A DNA stretch of 64,000 nt from Alphaproteobacteria bacterium (lineage in GTDB: Bacteria; Pseudomonadota; Alphaproteobacteria; Acetobacterales; Acetobacteraceae). A program made the translations under genes and the position numbers. Positions 53,085 to 60,407 of the stretch are shown here, piece by piece; position 1 is the stretch's first letter, and each line of letters opens with the position of its first letter. Where the stretch lies: positions 248,001 through 312,000 of the forward strand of contig JADZEB010000016.1 in the NCBI GenBank assembly GCA_020850755.1. Reading direction: 5' to 3'. The notes beneath the pieces are model-generated. The model saw only the letters and a list, made by a program, of their open reading frames with translations. It searched no databases and was not told the origin of the DNA.

Positions 53085-54686
53085 TCAGGCGTCGATCCAC
53101 ATGGTGTAGAGATCGACCTCGCCGGTGAAGCGCACCGGGCTGAAGCGGAAATCCTTCACATAGTCGCGCATCGCCCAGCGACGGTTGGCCATCATGCCGA
53201 AGATCTCGGGCTGGTCGTCGACGATCTTGCGCTGGACCTCGGCATACATCGCCGCGCGCCGGTCCCAGTTGGTCTCGGCGCGGGCCTGGTCGACCAGGCG
53301 CCAGACCTCCTCGTTCTGGTAGTGGCTCATGCCGTAATAGAGGCCCCAGGAGGCGCGATGATACTGGTAGGCGACCGTGTCCGGATCGGTCGAGAGCGGC
53401 GTGACATAGACGGAAGTCATGTCGGGCGCCGTATCGGGCTTGGAGCCGCGCTGCACCATCGTCGGCCATGGCTGGCCGGTGATGCGCACGCGGATGTTCA
53501 GCGGCTGGAGGCTGTTCAGGAGGGCAAGGCCGATGCGGCGCGGATCCTCGAGCCCCTGCACATGGACATACTCGAGCTCGATGCCGCCGTTCGGCGTGCC
53601 CGACTGGCGCAGGAACTCGCGCGCCTTGTCCATGTCGCGGCGGGGAACACCCGGCACGTCGATATGGCCCCGCACCGCATGCGGGAACGGGCTGGTCTGC
53701 AGCCGCGCCGCGCCATTGTGGATCTGCAGCAGCGCCTCGTAGTCGAAGGCATGCGCGATCGCCTTGCGCAGGTTGCGATCGGCAGTCGGCTGGCGCTGGC
53801 AGTTGAACTTGATGCCGAAGCTGGTCATGCCCGGATGGTCTTCCAGCCGCACGCCAGGGATGGTCTTGAGCTGGTCGAAATCATCGGGCGTGAGCTCGGT
53901 GATGACATCCACCTCGCGCCGCTGCAACGCGGCCTTGCGCGGCGCGGGCTCGCGCACGACGCGGTAGATCACGCCGGCGAGCCGCTTGTCCGCGCCCATC
54001 GGCCAGCCCTTCCAGTAGTCGGCCACGGCCTCAAGGTGCATGATGCTCTGCGCATCCCAGCGCCGCACCTTGAACGGGCCCGATCCCGCCTCGTGGTCGG
54101 TCAGCCATTTCTGGCCCCAGTCGCCGTCCTGCTGGTTGGCCATCACCTGCTTCGGGTTCACGATGTACCACCAGGGCAGGTAGGACATGAACGGCGCGAA
54201 CGCGCGCTCGAGCTTGAACTCGACCGTGCGTGCATCCACGGCCCTGATGTTCTCGGGCTTGACGAAGTCCTTGAACATCCAGGCCACGCCCTTGTTGATG
54301 CGCAGGCCACGTTCGAAGGAGAAGCGCACCGCCTCGGCGTCCAGCGGATCGCCATTGTGGAAGCGCGCATTGCCGACGATGCGGAAGGTGTAGGTCAGGC
54401 CGTCGGCGCTGATCTGGTGGCTTTCGGCAAGCCAGGGCACGAGCTCGGGCGGATTGCCGACATACTTGAAAAGCGCGTCATGCGTCGCCTGCTGCATCAT
54501 GCGGGTCGACCAGTCGTAGCGCACATGCGGATCCAGGATCGGCACGGGCTGCCCGCCCGAGAAGACGAGCACCTTGCGGTTGCCCTCGCGCTCGAAGCTT
54601 ATCGCCGGGCTGGCAGCGGTCGTGGCTGCCACCAAGGCGGTGGCGCCCTGCATCAATCCGCGTCGGGAGATGTTGGAACCTGTCAT
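53085..54686 (-). CDS. peptide-type ABC transporter substrate-binding protein (SBP family 5) with Tat signal, Dpp3
   Basis: The 533-residue receptor starts MTGSNISRRGLMQGATALVA, where SRRGLMQ is a twin-arginine motif, so it is likely exported folded by the Tat system, unlike the other receptors here which carry Sec signals. VFSGGQPVPILDPHVRYDW and FRIVGNARFHNGDPLDAEAVRFSF follow. AAGGAGGCAAC precedes the ATG. It comes 53 bp after the hydantoinase/oxoprolinase gene in the same direction. Confidence 0.92.
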   Translation of the reverse strand: MTGSNISRRGLMQGATALVAATTAASPAISFEREGNRKVLVFSGGQPVPILDPHVRYDWSTRMMQQATHDALFKYVGNPPELVPWLAESHQISADGLTYTFRIVGNARFHNGDPLDAEAVRFSFERGLRINKGVAWMFKDFVKPENIRAVDARTVEFKLERAFAPFMSYLPWWYIVNPKQVMANQQDGDWGQKWLTDHEAGSGPFKVRRWDAQSIMHLEAVADYWKGWPMGADKRLAGVIYRVVREPAPRKAALQRREVDVITELTPDDFDQLKTIPGVRLEDHPGMTSFGIKFNCQRQPTADRNLRKAIAHAFDYEALLQIHNGAARLQTSPFPHAVRGHIDVPGVPRRDMDKAREFLRQSGTPNGGIELEYVHVQGLEDPRRIGLALLNSLQPLNIRVRITGQPWPTMVQRGSKPDTAPDMTSVYVTPLSTDPDTVAYQYHRASWGLYYGMSHYQNEEVWRLVDQARAETNWDRRAAMYAEVQRKIVDDQPEIFGMMANRRWAMRDYVKDFRFSPVRFTGEVDLYTMWIDA

Positions 54687-54739
54687 GGACGTTGCCTCCT
54701 TGATCTTGCTTGTTGGTTCCGCGGGCCTCGGCTAGCTGG

Positions 54740-57700
54740 TCACGCCGGCTGCGCCTCCCTGGCTGCCGTCCGGCGCCGAGCCCGCTCCTTGGTGGTTGCC
54801 GCCACGTCGATGCGCCCGTCCGCAGCGACCACGCAGCCATACTCGCGCGTCGCCGCCTCGGCGCTAATGTAGCCGTCATCGAGGTCTGATTGCACGTCCT
54901 CGATCGACCGGTCGAGCGGATCGCCGAAGCCGGAGCCGCCGGCGATCTGCACATCGACCACGGTCTCCTGGTCCGCGACCTGGACAAGCTCCCCGGACCG
55001 GCAGTCATGCGGCTCGGTCGCGCCCGGCGCCCAGACCCAGCCATGCACGGCGCCGCCAGGCCGGCCGCCATAAAGCCCCTCGGTGCGCACGGCCAGCCCC
55101 TCGGGATAGACGCTGACAAGCATGGGCTCCGGGCTCGGGTCGAGCCGGCGCGCACGCAGGCGTTGGCCAAGCCCGCCGCGGCGGAGCCCCGGCCCGCCGG
55201 TATCGGTGACGTAGCTCTTGTCGATCACCAGAACCGGCACGCGCGCCTCGAACAGCTCGACCGGCGTGTTCGCCGCCGAGGTGGGATAGAGCAGCGCCGA
55301 CTTGCCGTCGGTGCGCTGCCCGGCCCCCTGCCCGCCGCCCATGAACAGGTGGTCGGAGAACAGGCGCCCGCGCGCGTCGTGCCCGTAGAAGTTGAGCGAG
55401 ACCGGCAGCCCGGTGAAGGCCTGGACCTGGCCGGGAATCGCCGGCGCCAGGGCCCGGAACATGTTGGGGGCGATATACCAGCCCACACGGGTGCGCAGAT
55501 AGACACTCGCCGGCTTGGTCGCGTTCAGGATGCTGCCCTCGGGCGCCTCGACCGTGAACGGCCGGTAGCAGCCGGCATTCGAGCGCAGCCCCGGGGTCAG
55601 CGCGCTCTTCAACGGATAGGTGGCGTGGGCCGCCGTGTAGTTCATGGTGCAGTTGAGGCCGCCGCGCGGCAACTGCTTCGGAAGGTCGTGGAATGCGACA
55701 TGGATGCTGTCGCCACGTTTCTTCACGCGCACCTTGTAGACCAGTTTCTCGCCCAGCGGATTGTTGGCGATTTCGCTGTCGTAGTCACCGTCCGGCACGG
55801 CACGAATCGCCGCGCGCATGGCGCTTTCGGCCCGATCCTGCACCACGCCCGCAAGGGCTTCGAGATCGGCGAGCCCGTATTCCTCCATGAAGGAAACGAG
55901 GCGCTGCGCGCCGACGGCATTGGCCGTCACCATCGAGTGGATGTCGCCGATCACCTGTTTGGGGTTGCGCACGTTCGACTCGATCATGGCGAACAGATCC
56001 TCGTTCGCCCGCCCCTCGCGGAACAGCATCATGCGCGGGATCTGGATGCCTTCCTCATACACCTCGCGCGCGCGCAGATGGTCCTTGGTTCCGCCGATAT
56101 CGCTGACATGCCCGACAGTGCCGACGAGCCCGACCACGCGCCCGCCCATGAAGACCGGCGTGACGATGGCGATATCATGCAAGTGCCCGGCGCAAAGCCA
56201 GGGATCGTTGGTTGCCAGCACATCGCCGGGCTTGAGCGTGTGCGCGGGGAATGTCTCCAGCAGCGCCTTGACGCATCGCGTGAGGGTGAGGTTGAACACC
56301 TGCATGGCGCGCGGACTGTGCGCGAGAGGGTCGCCCTTGACGTCGAGCAACTCGCAGCCGAAATCCTGCGCTTCCGAGATGATCAGCGAGAATGCGGTGC
56401 GGCAGATGGTGTGCCACATCTCCTCGGTGATGGTGACGAGCCGCGCCCACATGATCTCCAGCCCGATCGGATCGGCCTCGATCCTGGCGCGGGCCTCGGC
56501 CACCGACATGCCGGGCGCGACCAGCGCCTCCGGCGCGCGCGCCGCGCCGATGCGGATGCGAAGGTTGAGAGAGGCGTCGATACCCAGGCTGTCGTCCGGC
56601 CAGATCACGGTCGTGGCCTCGCGCTCCTCGACGATCGCGGGGCCGTCGATCATGTCGCCGGGCTTCAGGCGATAACGGTCATAGACGGGCGTCTCGTGGA
56701 AGGCGCCATCGAAATAGGCCGGGCGCACGCCCTTGCGCGCGGTGCCATCCGCTGCCTCGGTGCCGGAGATGGCCCCGGAGACAGCGATCTTCGGTTCGGG
56801 TCCCACCGCGCGCACGCGCCAGGAAATGGCTTCGATGGACGCGCCTTCGTAGAGCTTGGTGTAGAGGCGCGTATAGACATCGGCGAAGCTGGTGCGGATT
56901 TCGGCCAACCGCGCCGCAGACAAGGCCCCCGCGGGCAGCGGGACGGCAATCTGGTGGACCTGCCCGAGCAGGCGCATCTCGGCCGTGCGTTCGACCGCGA
57001 TGGCCGCGGGCGCAATGCCGGCTTCCGCCAGACGGCGCCGGGCGTCCGCCTCCAGGTCGTCGAGCACCGCGTTCACGGCATTGAAGTCGGCGGTCGCGTT
57101 CATCACCGTGGGCAGGCTGCGCGAATGCTCGAATGCCGTCGGCGCAGCGAGGAAACCAAGGGCCGAGGCGGCGCCCGATGCCGGCGGCACCAGCACCTCG
57201 GACAGCCCCATGATACGTGCCACGCGCACCGCATGCGCCGGGCCGGCGCCGCCGAAGGCCACCATCGCATAGCGGCGCGGATCGCGCCCCTTCTCGACCA
57301 GATGGACGCGCGCGGCCGCTGCCATGTTCTCGCAGACGATGCTGTGGATGCCCGCCGCCGTCGCCACCGCCGAAAGGCCGAGCCCCGCGCCCAGCCGCCC
57401 CAGCGCCGCTTCCGCCGCCGCGCGGTCAAGCGACATGCTGCCGCCGAGGAAGAAGCCGGGGTCATAGTAGCCGAGCGCCAGATTGGCGTCGGTGACAGTG
57501 GGCTCGGTGCCGCCGCGCCCATAGCAGACCGGTCCCGGCATCGCCCCCGACGACTCCGGCCCCACCTTGAGCAAGCCCACCTCGTCCAGCCGCGCGATCG
57601 ACCCACCCCCGGCGCCGATCTCGATCATGTCGATGACCGGCGACTTGATCGGCAGGCCGGATCCCTTCTTGAAGCGGTGCACGCGCGCCGCCTCCATCAT

Positions 57701-58672
57701 CGGCGAAATCTCCGGCCGTTCGCCCTCGATCAACGCCGACTTCGCCGTGGTGCCGCCCATGTCGAAGGCGATCGCGTCCGGCAATCCGGCATTGCGCGCG
57801 AACAGGGCGGTAGCCAGACCGCCACCGGCCGGGCCGGATTCCAGCAGGCGGATCGGGAAAGCGCGAGCAAGCGCGGGCGTAGCCAGCCCGCCATCAGATT
57901 GCATCAGCCGCAGGGCGCCACGAAAGCCGCGCGCGGCGAGTTCGCTTTCCAGCCGCGCTACATAGCGGTCCATCAGCGGCTGGACATAGGCGTTGGCGCA
58001 GGTGGTGGTGGCGCGCTCGAACTCGCGGATCTCGGGCACGACCTCGGACGAGAGCGATACCGCCACCTGCGGGAACGCCGCGCGAATGATACATCCGGCC
58101 TCCTGCTCGTGCGCCGGGTTGACATAGCTGTGCAGGAAGCAGACCGCGATCGCCGTGCATCCCTCCGCGACAAGGAAAGCCGCTTCGCGCCGGACCTGCT
58201 CCGCGTCCAGCGCCGTCAGCACCCGGCCGTCGAACGCGATGCGCTCGTCGATCTCGCGGCGCAGGCGGCGCGGCGCCAGGGGCGTGGGATACTGGAGGAA
58301 CAGATCATAGATGTCGTAGCGCTGCTCGGTTCCCATCTCGAGATTGTCGCGCACGCCGCGCGTGGTGAGGAAGCCGAGCTTCGCCCCGCGCCGCTCGATG
58401 ATCGCGTTCGTGACCAGCGTCGTGCCGTGCAGAAGCTCGGCCACATCCGCAAGCGCAATGCCGGCCGCCTGCGTGATGGCGGCGATGCCCTCCAGCGCGC
58501 CATCGGCCGGGTCGTGCGGCGTGGTCAGGCACTTGTGCAGCCGCAACGCGCCGGTAGTTGTGTCCAGCAGCACGAAGTCCGTGAAGGTCCCGCCGATATC
58601 GAAACCGAGCCGATAGCGCACATCGGAAGGCTCGCGCTTTGTCGTGGCGACGGGCGGGGAGATGTCAGGCAT
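54740..58672 (-). CDS. fused HyuA-HyuB hydantoinase/5-oxoprolinase family enzyme
   Basis: This 1310-residue protein joins the two usual subunits. HyuA: GFDIGGTFTDFVLLD (about 23-37) for ATP, FLHSYVNPAHE, and IAFDMGGTTAKSALIEGE, running to about residue 720. HyuB: PIGLEIMWARLVTITEEMW (from about 730), NDPWLCAGHLHDIAIVTPVF, GGTKDHLRAREVYEEGIQIP and GGQGAGQRTDGKSALLYP. The fusion and length match 5-oxoprolinases (ATP-dependent opening of 5-oxoproline to glutamate), but N-methylhydantoinases and acetone carboxylase-like enzymes share the family. ATG at 58672 gives the proper HyuA start; the frame opens 62 codons earlier. Followed by the Dpp3 genes, so linked to peptide uptake. Confidence 0.9.
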   Translation of the reverse strand: MPDISPPVATTKREPSDVRYRLGFDIGGTFTDFVLLDTTTGALRLHKCLTTPHDPADGALEGIAAITQAAGIALADVAELLHGTTLVTNAIIERRGAKLGFLTTRGVRDNLEMGTEQRYDIYDLFLQYPTPLAPRRLRREIDERIAFDGRVLTALDAEQVRREAAFLVAEGCTAIAVCFLHSYVNPAHEQEAGCIIRAAFPQVAVSLSSEVVPEIREFERATTTCANAYVQPLMDRYVARLESELAARGFRGALRLMQSDGGLATPALARAFPIRLLESGPAGGGLATALFARNAGLPDAIAFDMGGTTAKSALIEGERPEISPMMEAARVHRFKKGSGLPIKSPVIDMIEIGAGGGSIARLDEVGLLKVGPESSGAMPGPVCYGRGGTEPTVTDANLALGYYDPGFFLGGSMSLDRAAAEAALGRLGAGLGLSAVATAAGIHSIVCENMAAAARVHLVEKGRDPRRYAMVAFGGAGPAHAVRVARIMGLSEVLVPPASGAASALGFLAAPTAFEHSRSLPTVMNATADFNAVNAVLDDLEADARRRLAEAGIAPAAIAVERTAEMRLLGQVHQIAVPLPAGALSAARLAEIRTSFADVYTRLYTKLYEGASIEAISWRVRAVGPEPKIAVSGAISGTEAADGTARKGVRPAYFDGAFHETPVYDRYRLKPGDMIDGPAIVEEREATTVIWPDDSLGIDASLNLRIRIGAARAPEALVAPGMSVAEARARIEADPIGLEIMWARLVTITEEMWHTICRTAFSLIISEAQDFGCELLDVKGDPLAHSPRAMQVFNLTLTRCVKALLETFPAHTLKPGDVLATNDPWLCAGHLHDIAIVTPVFMGGRVVGLVGTVGHVSDIGGTKDHLRAREVYEEGIQIPRMMLFREGRANEDLFAMIESNVRNPKQVIGDIHSMVTANAVGAQRLVSFMEEYGLADLEALAGVVQDRAESAMRAAIRAVPDGDYDSEIANNPLGEKLVYKVRVKKRGDSIHVAFHDLPKQLPRGGLNCTMNYTAAHATYPLKSALTPGLRSNAGCYRPFTVEAPEGSILNATKPASVYLRTRVGWYIAPNMFRALAPAIPGQVQAFTGLPVSLNFYGHDARGRLFSDHLFMGGGQGAGQRTDGKSALLYPTSAANTPVELFEARVPVLVIDKSYVTDTGGPGLRRGGLGQRLRARRLDPSPEPMLVSVYPEGLAVRTEGLYGGRPGGAVHGWVWAPGATEPHDCRSGELVQVADQETVVDVQIAGGSGFGDPLDRSIEDVQSDLDDGYISAEAATREYGCVVAADGRIDVAATTKERARRRTAAREAQPA

Positions 58673-58920
58673 CGGGCACACCTTGCAACGCACGCGGTCC
58701 TTGCCAGGCCGGCGCCTCCGGCCCGACATCGCATAGCTATAGGCCCGGGCAGCGAAACTCGGCAAGAGCGGCATGGCATCGGACAACCAGACGGACAGAG
58801 CCGTCCGATCGCGGCGAGCGGCTAGGTGCCGCGACGGTCCCGGCGCCCGCAAGGGCATGCCGGCTGCGCGGTCGGCGTGCGGTCCGATCCTGTGGCCCGG
58901 ACCGCGGCTGTTCCTTCGAG
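58673..58920. promoter_or_regulatory. 248-bp spacer upstream of the hyuAB-dpp operon with several inverted repeats
   Basis: Besides the hairpin at 58879-58905, two more stems occur: GGCCGG (58707-58712) with CCGGCC (58718-58723), and TCGCGGC (58809-58815) with GCCGCGA (58828-58834). One or more may be operators for the hyuAB-Dpp3 promoter. No clear promoter hexamers were recognised. Confidence 0.35.
58879..58905 (-). terminator. terminator-like hairpin after the Wza-like gene
   Basis: GCGGTCCG (58879-58886) pairs perfectly with CGGACCGC (58898-58905) around an 11-base loop. It begins 16 bp after the stop of the polysaccharide export gene on the minus strand, so it probably ends that transcript before the hyuAB operon. 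No U-run follows. Confidence 0.5.
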
Positions 58921-60012
58921 CTAGCGCGCGCTCCGATTGAGCTCGTAGGTGAAGCCCACCCCGACGCCGTTGAACATCAGGATTTGGCGCAGGACCTGAT
59001 CGACCAGCCGGCCGGTGCGCGCCAGTTGCGTCGGCGGCACATAGACCACCGAGTTGGGCGGCAGGATCAGTTCCTCGTGCATCTGTGCGCGCTCGAGGAT
59101 GTTCAGAAGGTTCACCGTGCGCACCCGCATGGTGCTGTCGGCCCCGACATAGACCACGCGAACGCCGTCGATCGCGCCTGTCGGCATCACGCCGCCGGCG
59201 GCCGCGACGGCAAGCAGTGTCGTGTATGGCCCGCCCGCCGGCACCTGTCCCGGCCGTGGCACCTCCCCGAACACGAAAACGCGCTCGCGCGTGGGTTCGG
59301 GCATGATCACGTCGGGATCAAAGCCGATCCCGCGCTCGCGATAGCGAGCGGCCATGGATTCACGGAGCTGCGCCACCGTCAGGCCGGCTGCGCGCACGCG
59401 ACCCGCCCCCGGCAAGGTGACCGTGCCATCGGACAGGATCGCAAGCTTGCGTGACCGCCCCTCGGCTGCCGACTGGATGGCCTGGCCGAGATCGTCTTCG
59501 GAGGAGGCAGCACCGGGCGAAAGGGTGACGGTGATCTGCGGGTTGGTCATGATATCCGCATAGAGCCGCCGCAGCGACGCCGCCAGGCCCTCGGGGGTCT
59601 GTCCCACGGCCTGCACGGTCCCCTTCACCGGGACCCCGATGCGGCCGTCGGGACGGACGATGACGGTCCGGTTGAAGGTCGGATCGAAACCGAAATCGAG
59701 TTGCAGCTCGTCCCCGGAGCGTATGCGGTAGCTTCGCGCCGTCGGCCTGTCCGAGCGCAGGAACAGGACCTCGATCACATCCCCGGGCGCCAAGCGGGTC
59801 GCGTCGACCCCTTCCCGCAATGCCGCGACCACGCGGACACCGGCGTCGCGCTGGGCTTCCACCGGCATTTCGTCGAAGAACATGCTGCTGCCGTCGCTTG
59901 CCACCTCCCCGGTCCGGCTGGCAGTGCAGGCCGGCAAACCGAGAGCGACGACAGAGAGCAATCCCAAAACGCCCGCCCTTTGCCGCCACGGCCGAGAGCC
60001 GGCGCGCGGCAT
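58921..60012 (-). CDS. polysaccharide export lipoprotein (Wza/KpsD-like OPX)
   Basis: A 363-residue outer-membrane export protein. A lipoprotein signal with lipobox LPAC lies about 29 residues after the ATG at 60012. The Poly_export domain follows (LAPGDVIEVLFL, YRIRSGDELQLDFGFD, VRPDGRIGVPVKGTVQAVG), with repeated SLBB-like segments (ILSDGTVTLPGAGRVRAAGLT; VFVFGEVPRPGQVPAGGPYT). Two ATGs at 60078 and 60096 are in frame but would place the Cys over 50 residues in, too far for a lipoprotein signal. It forms the channel through which exopolysaccharide leaves, and is divergent from the priming glycosyltransferase gene. Confidence 0.87.
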   Translation of the reverse strand: MPRAGSRPWRQRAGVLGLLSVVALGLPACTASRTGEVASDGSSMFFDEMPVEAQRDAGVRVVAALREGVDATRLAPGDVIEVLFLRSDRPTARSYRIRSGDELQLDFGFDPTFNRTVIVRPDGRIGVPVKGTVQAVGQTPEGLAASLRRLYADIMTNPQITVTLSPGAASSEDDLGQAIQSAAEGRSRKLAILSDGTVTLPGAGRVRAAGLTVAQLRESMAARYRERGIGFDPDVIMPEPTRERVFVFGEVPRPGQVPAGGPYTTLLAVAAAGGVMPTGAIDGVRVVYVGADSTMRVRTVNLLNILERAQMHEELILPPNSVVYVPPTQLARTGRLVDQVLRQILMFNGVGVGFTYELNRSAR

Positions 60013-60193
60013 TGCCAACGTCTCGCGCAACGAGACCGCGCTATCGAAGTGCGATTCTGTTGCGGGCGAGGTGCCCATGGCCGTATTAGATATCATGTCT
60101 GTCCACCACCCAGCATACGGCCCTCGTCGGCGGTTGGGGCCTCGCTGCCAGTGACCGTATCAGACCCGGACCGGAGTCGCGGCAAGTCCCTCA

Positions 60194-60204
60194 TGCAAAT
60201 TGCA
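60194..60204. promoter_or_regulatory. palindromic operator-like site
   Basis: TGCAA (60194-60198), one base, TTGCA (60200-60204). This perfect 11-bp palindrome ends three bases before the -35 hexamer, a usual position for an activator or repressor dimer. Confidence 0.4.
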
Positions 60205-60207
60205 ATC

Positions 60208-60237
60208 TTGACGTGGCCGGCGCAGAAAATTTACGAT
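60208..60237 (+). promoter_or_regulatory. sigma70-like promoter for the exopolysaccharide operon
   Basis: TTGACG at 60208-60213 matches the -35 consensus in 5 of 6 places, and TACGAT at 60232-60237 matches the -10 in 4 of 6, at 18-bp spacing. The region is AT-richer than its surroundings. Transcription would start near 60244, leaving a leader of about 165 nt before the ATG at 60408. Confidence 0.5.
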
Positions 60238-60248
60238 TTTGGAACCAA

Positions 60249-60322
60249 GTGGGCTGGGCCGCGTTCCATTGTTGCGCCCGGACCCGCGACAAAAGTCCCA
60301 GGGGAACGCGCGTCCAGCCCAC
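60249..60322 (+). ncRNA. long structured leader hairpin (candidate cis-regulatory RNA)
   Basis: Bases 60249-60259 pair with 60312-60322 (11 bp, one G-U). After a single bulged C at 60311, bases 60260-60267 pair with 60303-60310 (8 bp). Then 60269-60276 pairs with 60285-60292 (8 bp, one G-U) around an 8-base loop, with a 10-base bulge on the right side. In all 27 pairs in 74 bases, beginning a few bases after the predicted transcription start. No U-run follows, so it is not a simple terminator. Function is inferred from position only. Confidence 0.6.
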
Positions 60323-60338
60323 ACGCGATGCGTGAATG

Positions 60339-60349
60339 GGCGGTGGCAT
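60339..60349 (+). promoter_or_regulatory. ops-like element in the exopolysaccharide leader
   Basis: GGCGGTGGCAT differs at one defined position from the ops consensus GGCGGTAGnnT that recruits RfaH-type antiterminators to long surface-polysaccharide operons in gammaproteobacteria. It lies 58 bases before the start codon. The sequence is GC-rich and a chance match in this genome is quite possible. Confidence 0.25.
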
Positions 60350-60407
60350 TGCTATTGCTTACCGATACCCTGCCACTGGATTGGGATCAGGCCTTGGGAG
60401 ACGGATC

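Larger units (their letters stand above)
60013..60407. promoter_or_regulatory. 395-bp divergent regulatory region of the exopolysaccharide locus
   Basis: The longest non-coding stretch in the window. In order it holds an AT-richer patch near 60083-60095, a palindrome at 60194-60204, a sigma70-like promoter at 60208-60237, a 74-base hairpin at 60249-60322, and an ops-like element at 60339-60349, then the GGGAG ribosome-binding site of the glycosyltransferase gene. The minus-strand promoter for the Wza-like gene must be here too but was not recognised. Confidence 0.6.

Noticed and set aside
54890-58825. Very long open frame on the plus strand opposite the HyuAB gene
   Set aside because: It is the GC-rich antisense shadow of a clearly homologous 1310-residue enzyme; its translation is basic, low in hydrophobic pattern and matches no family motif.
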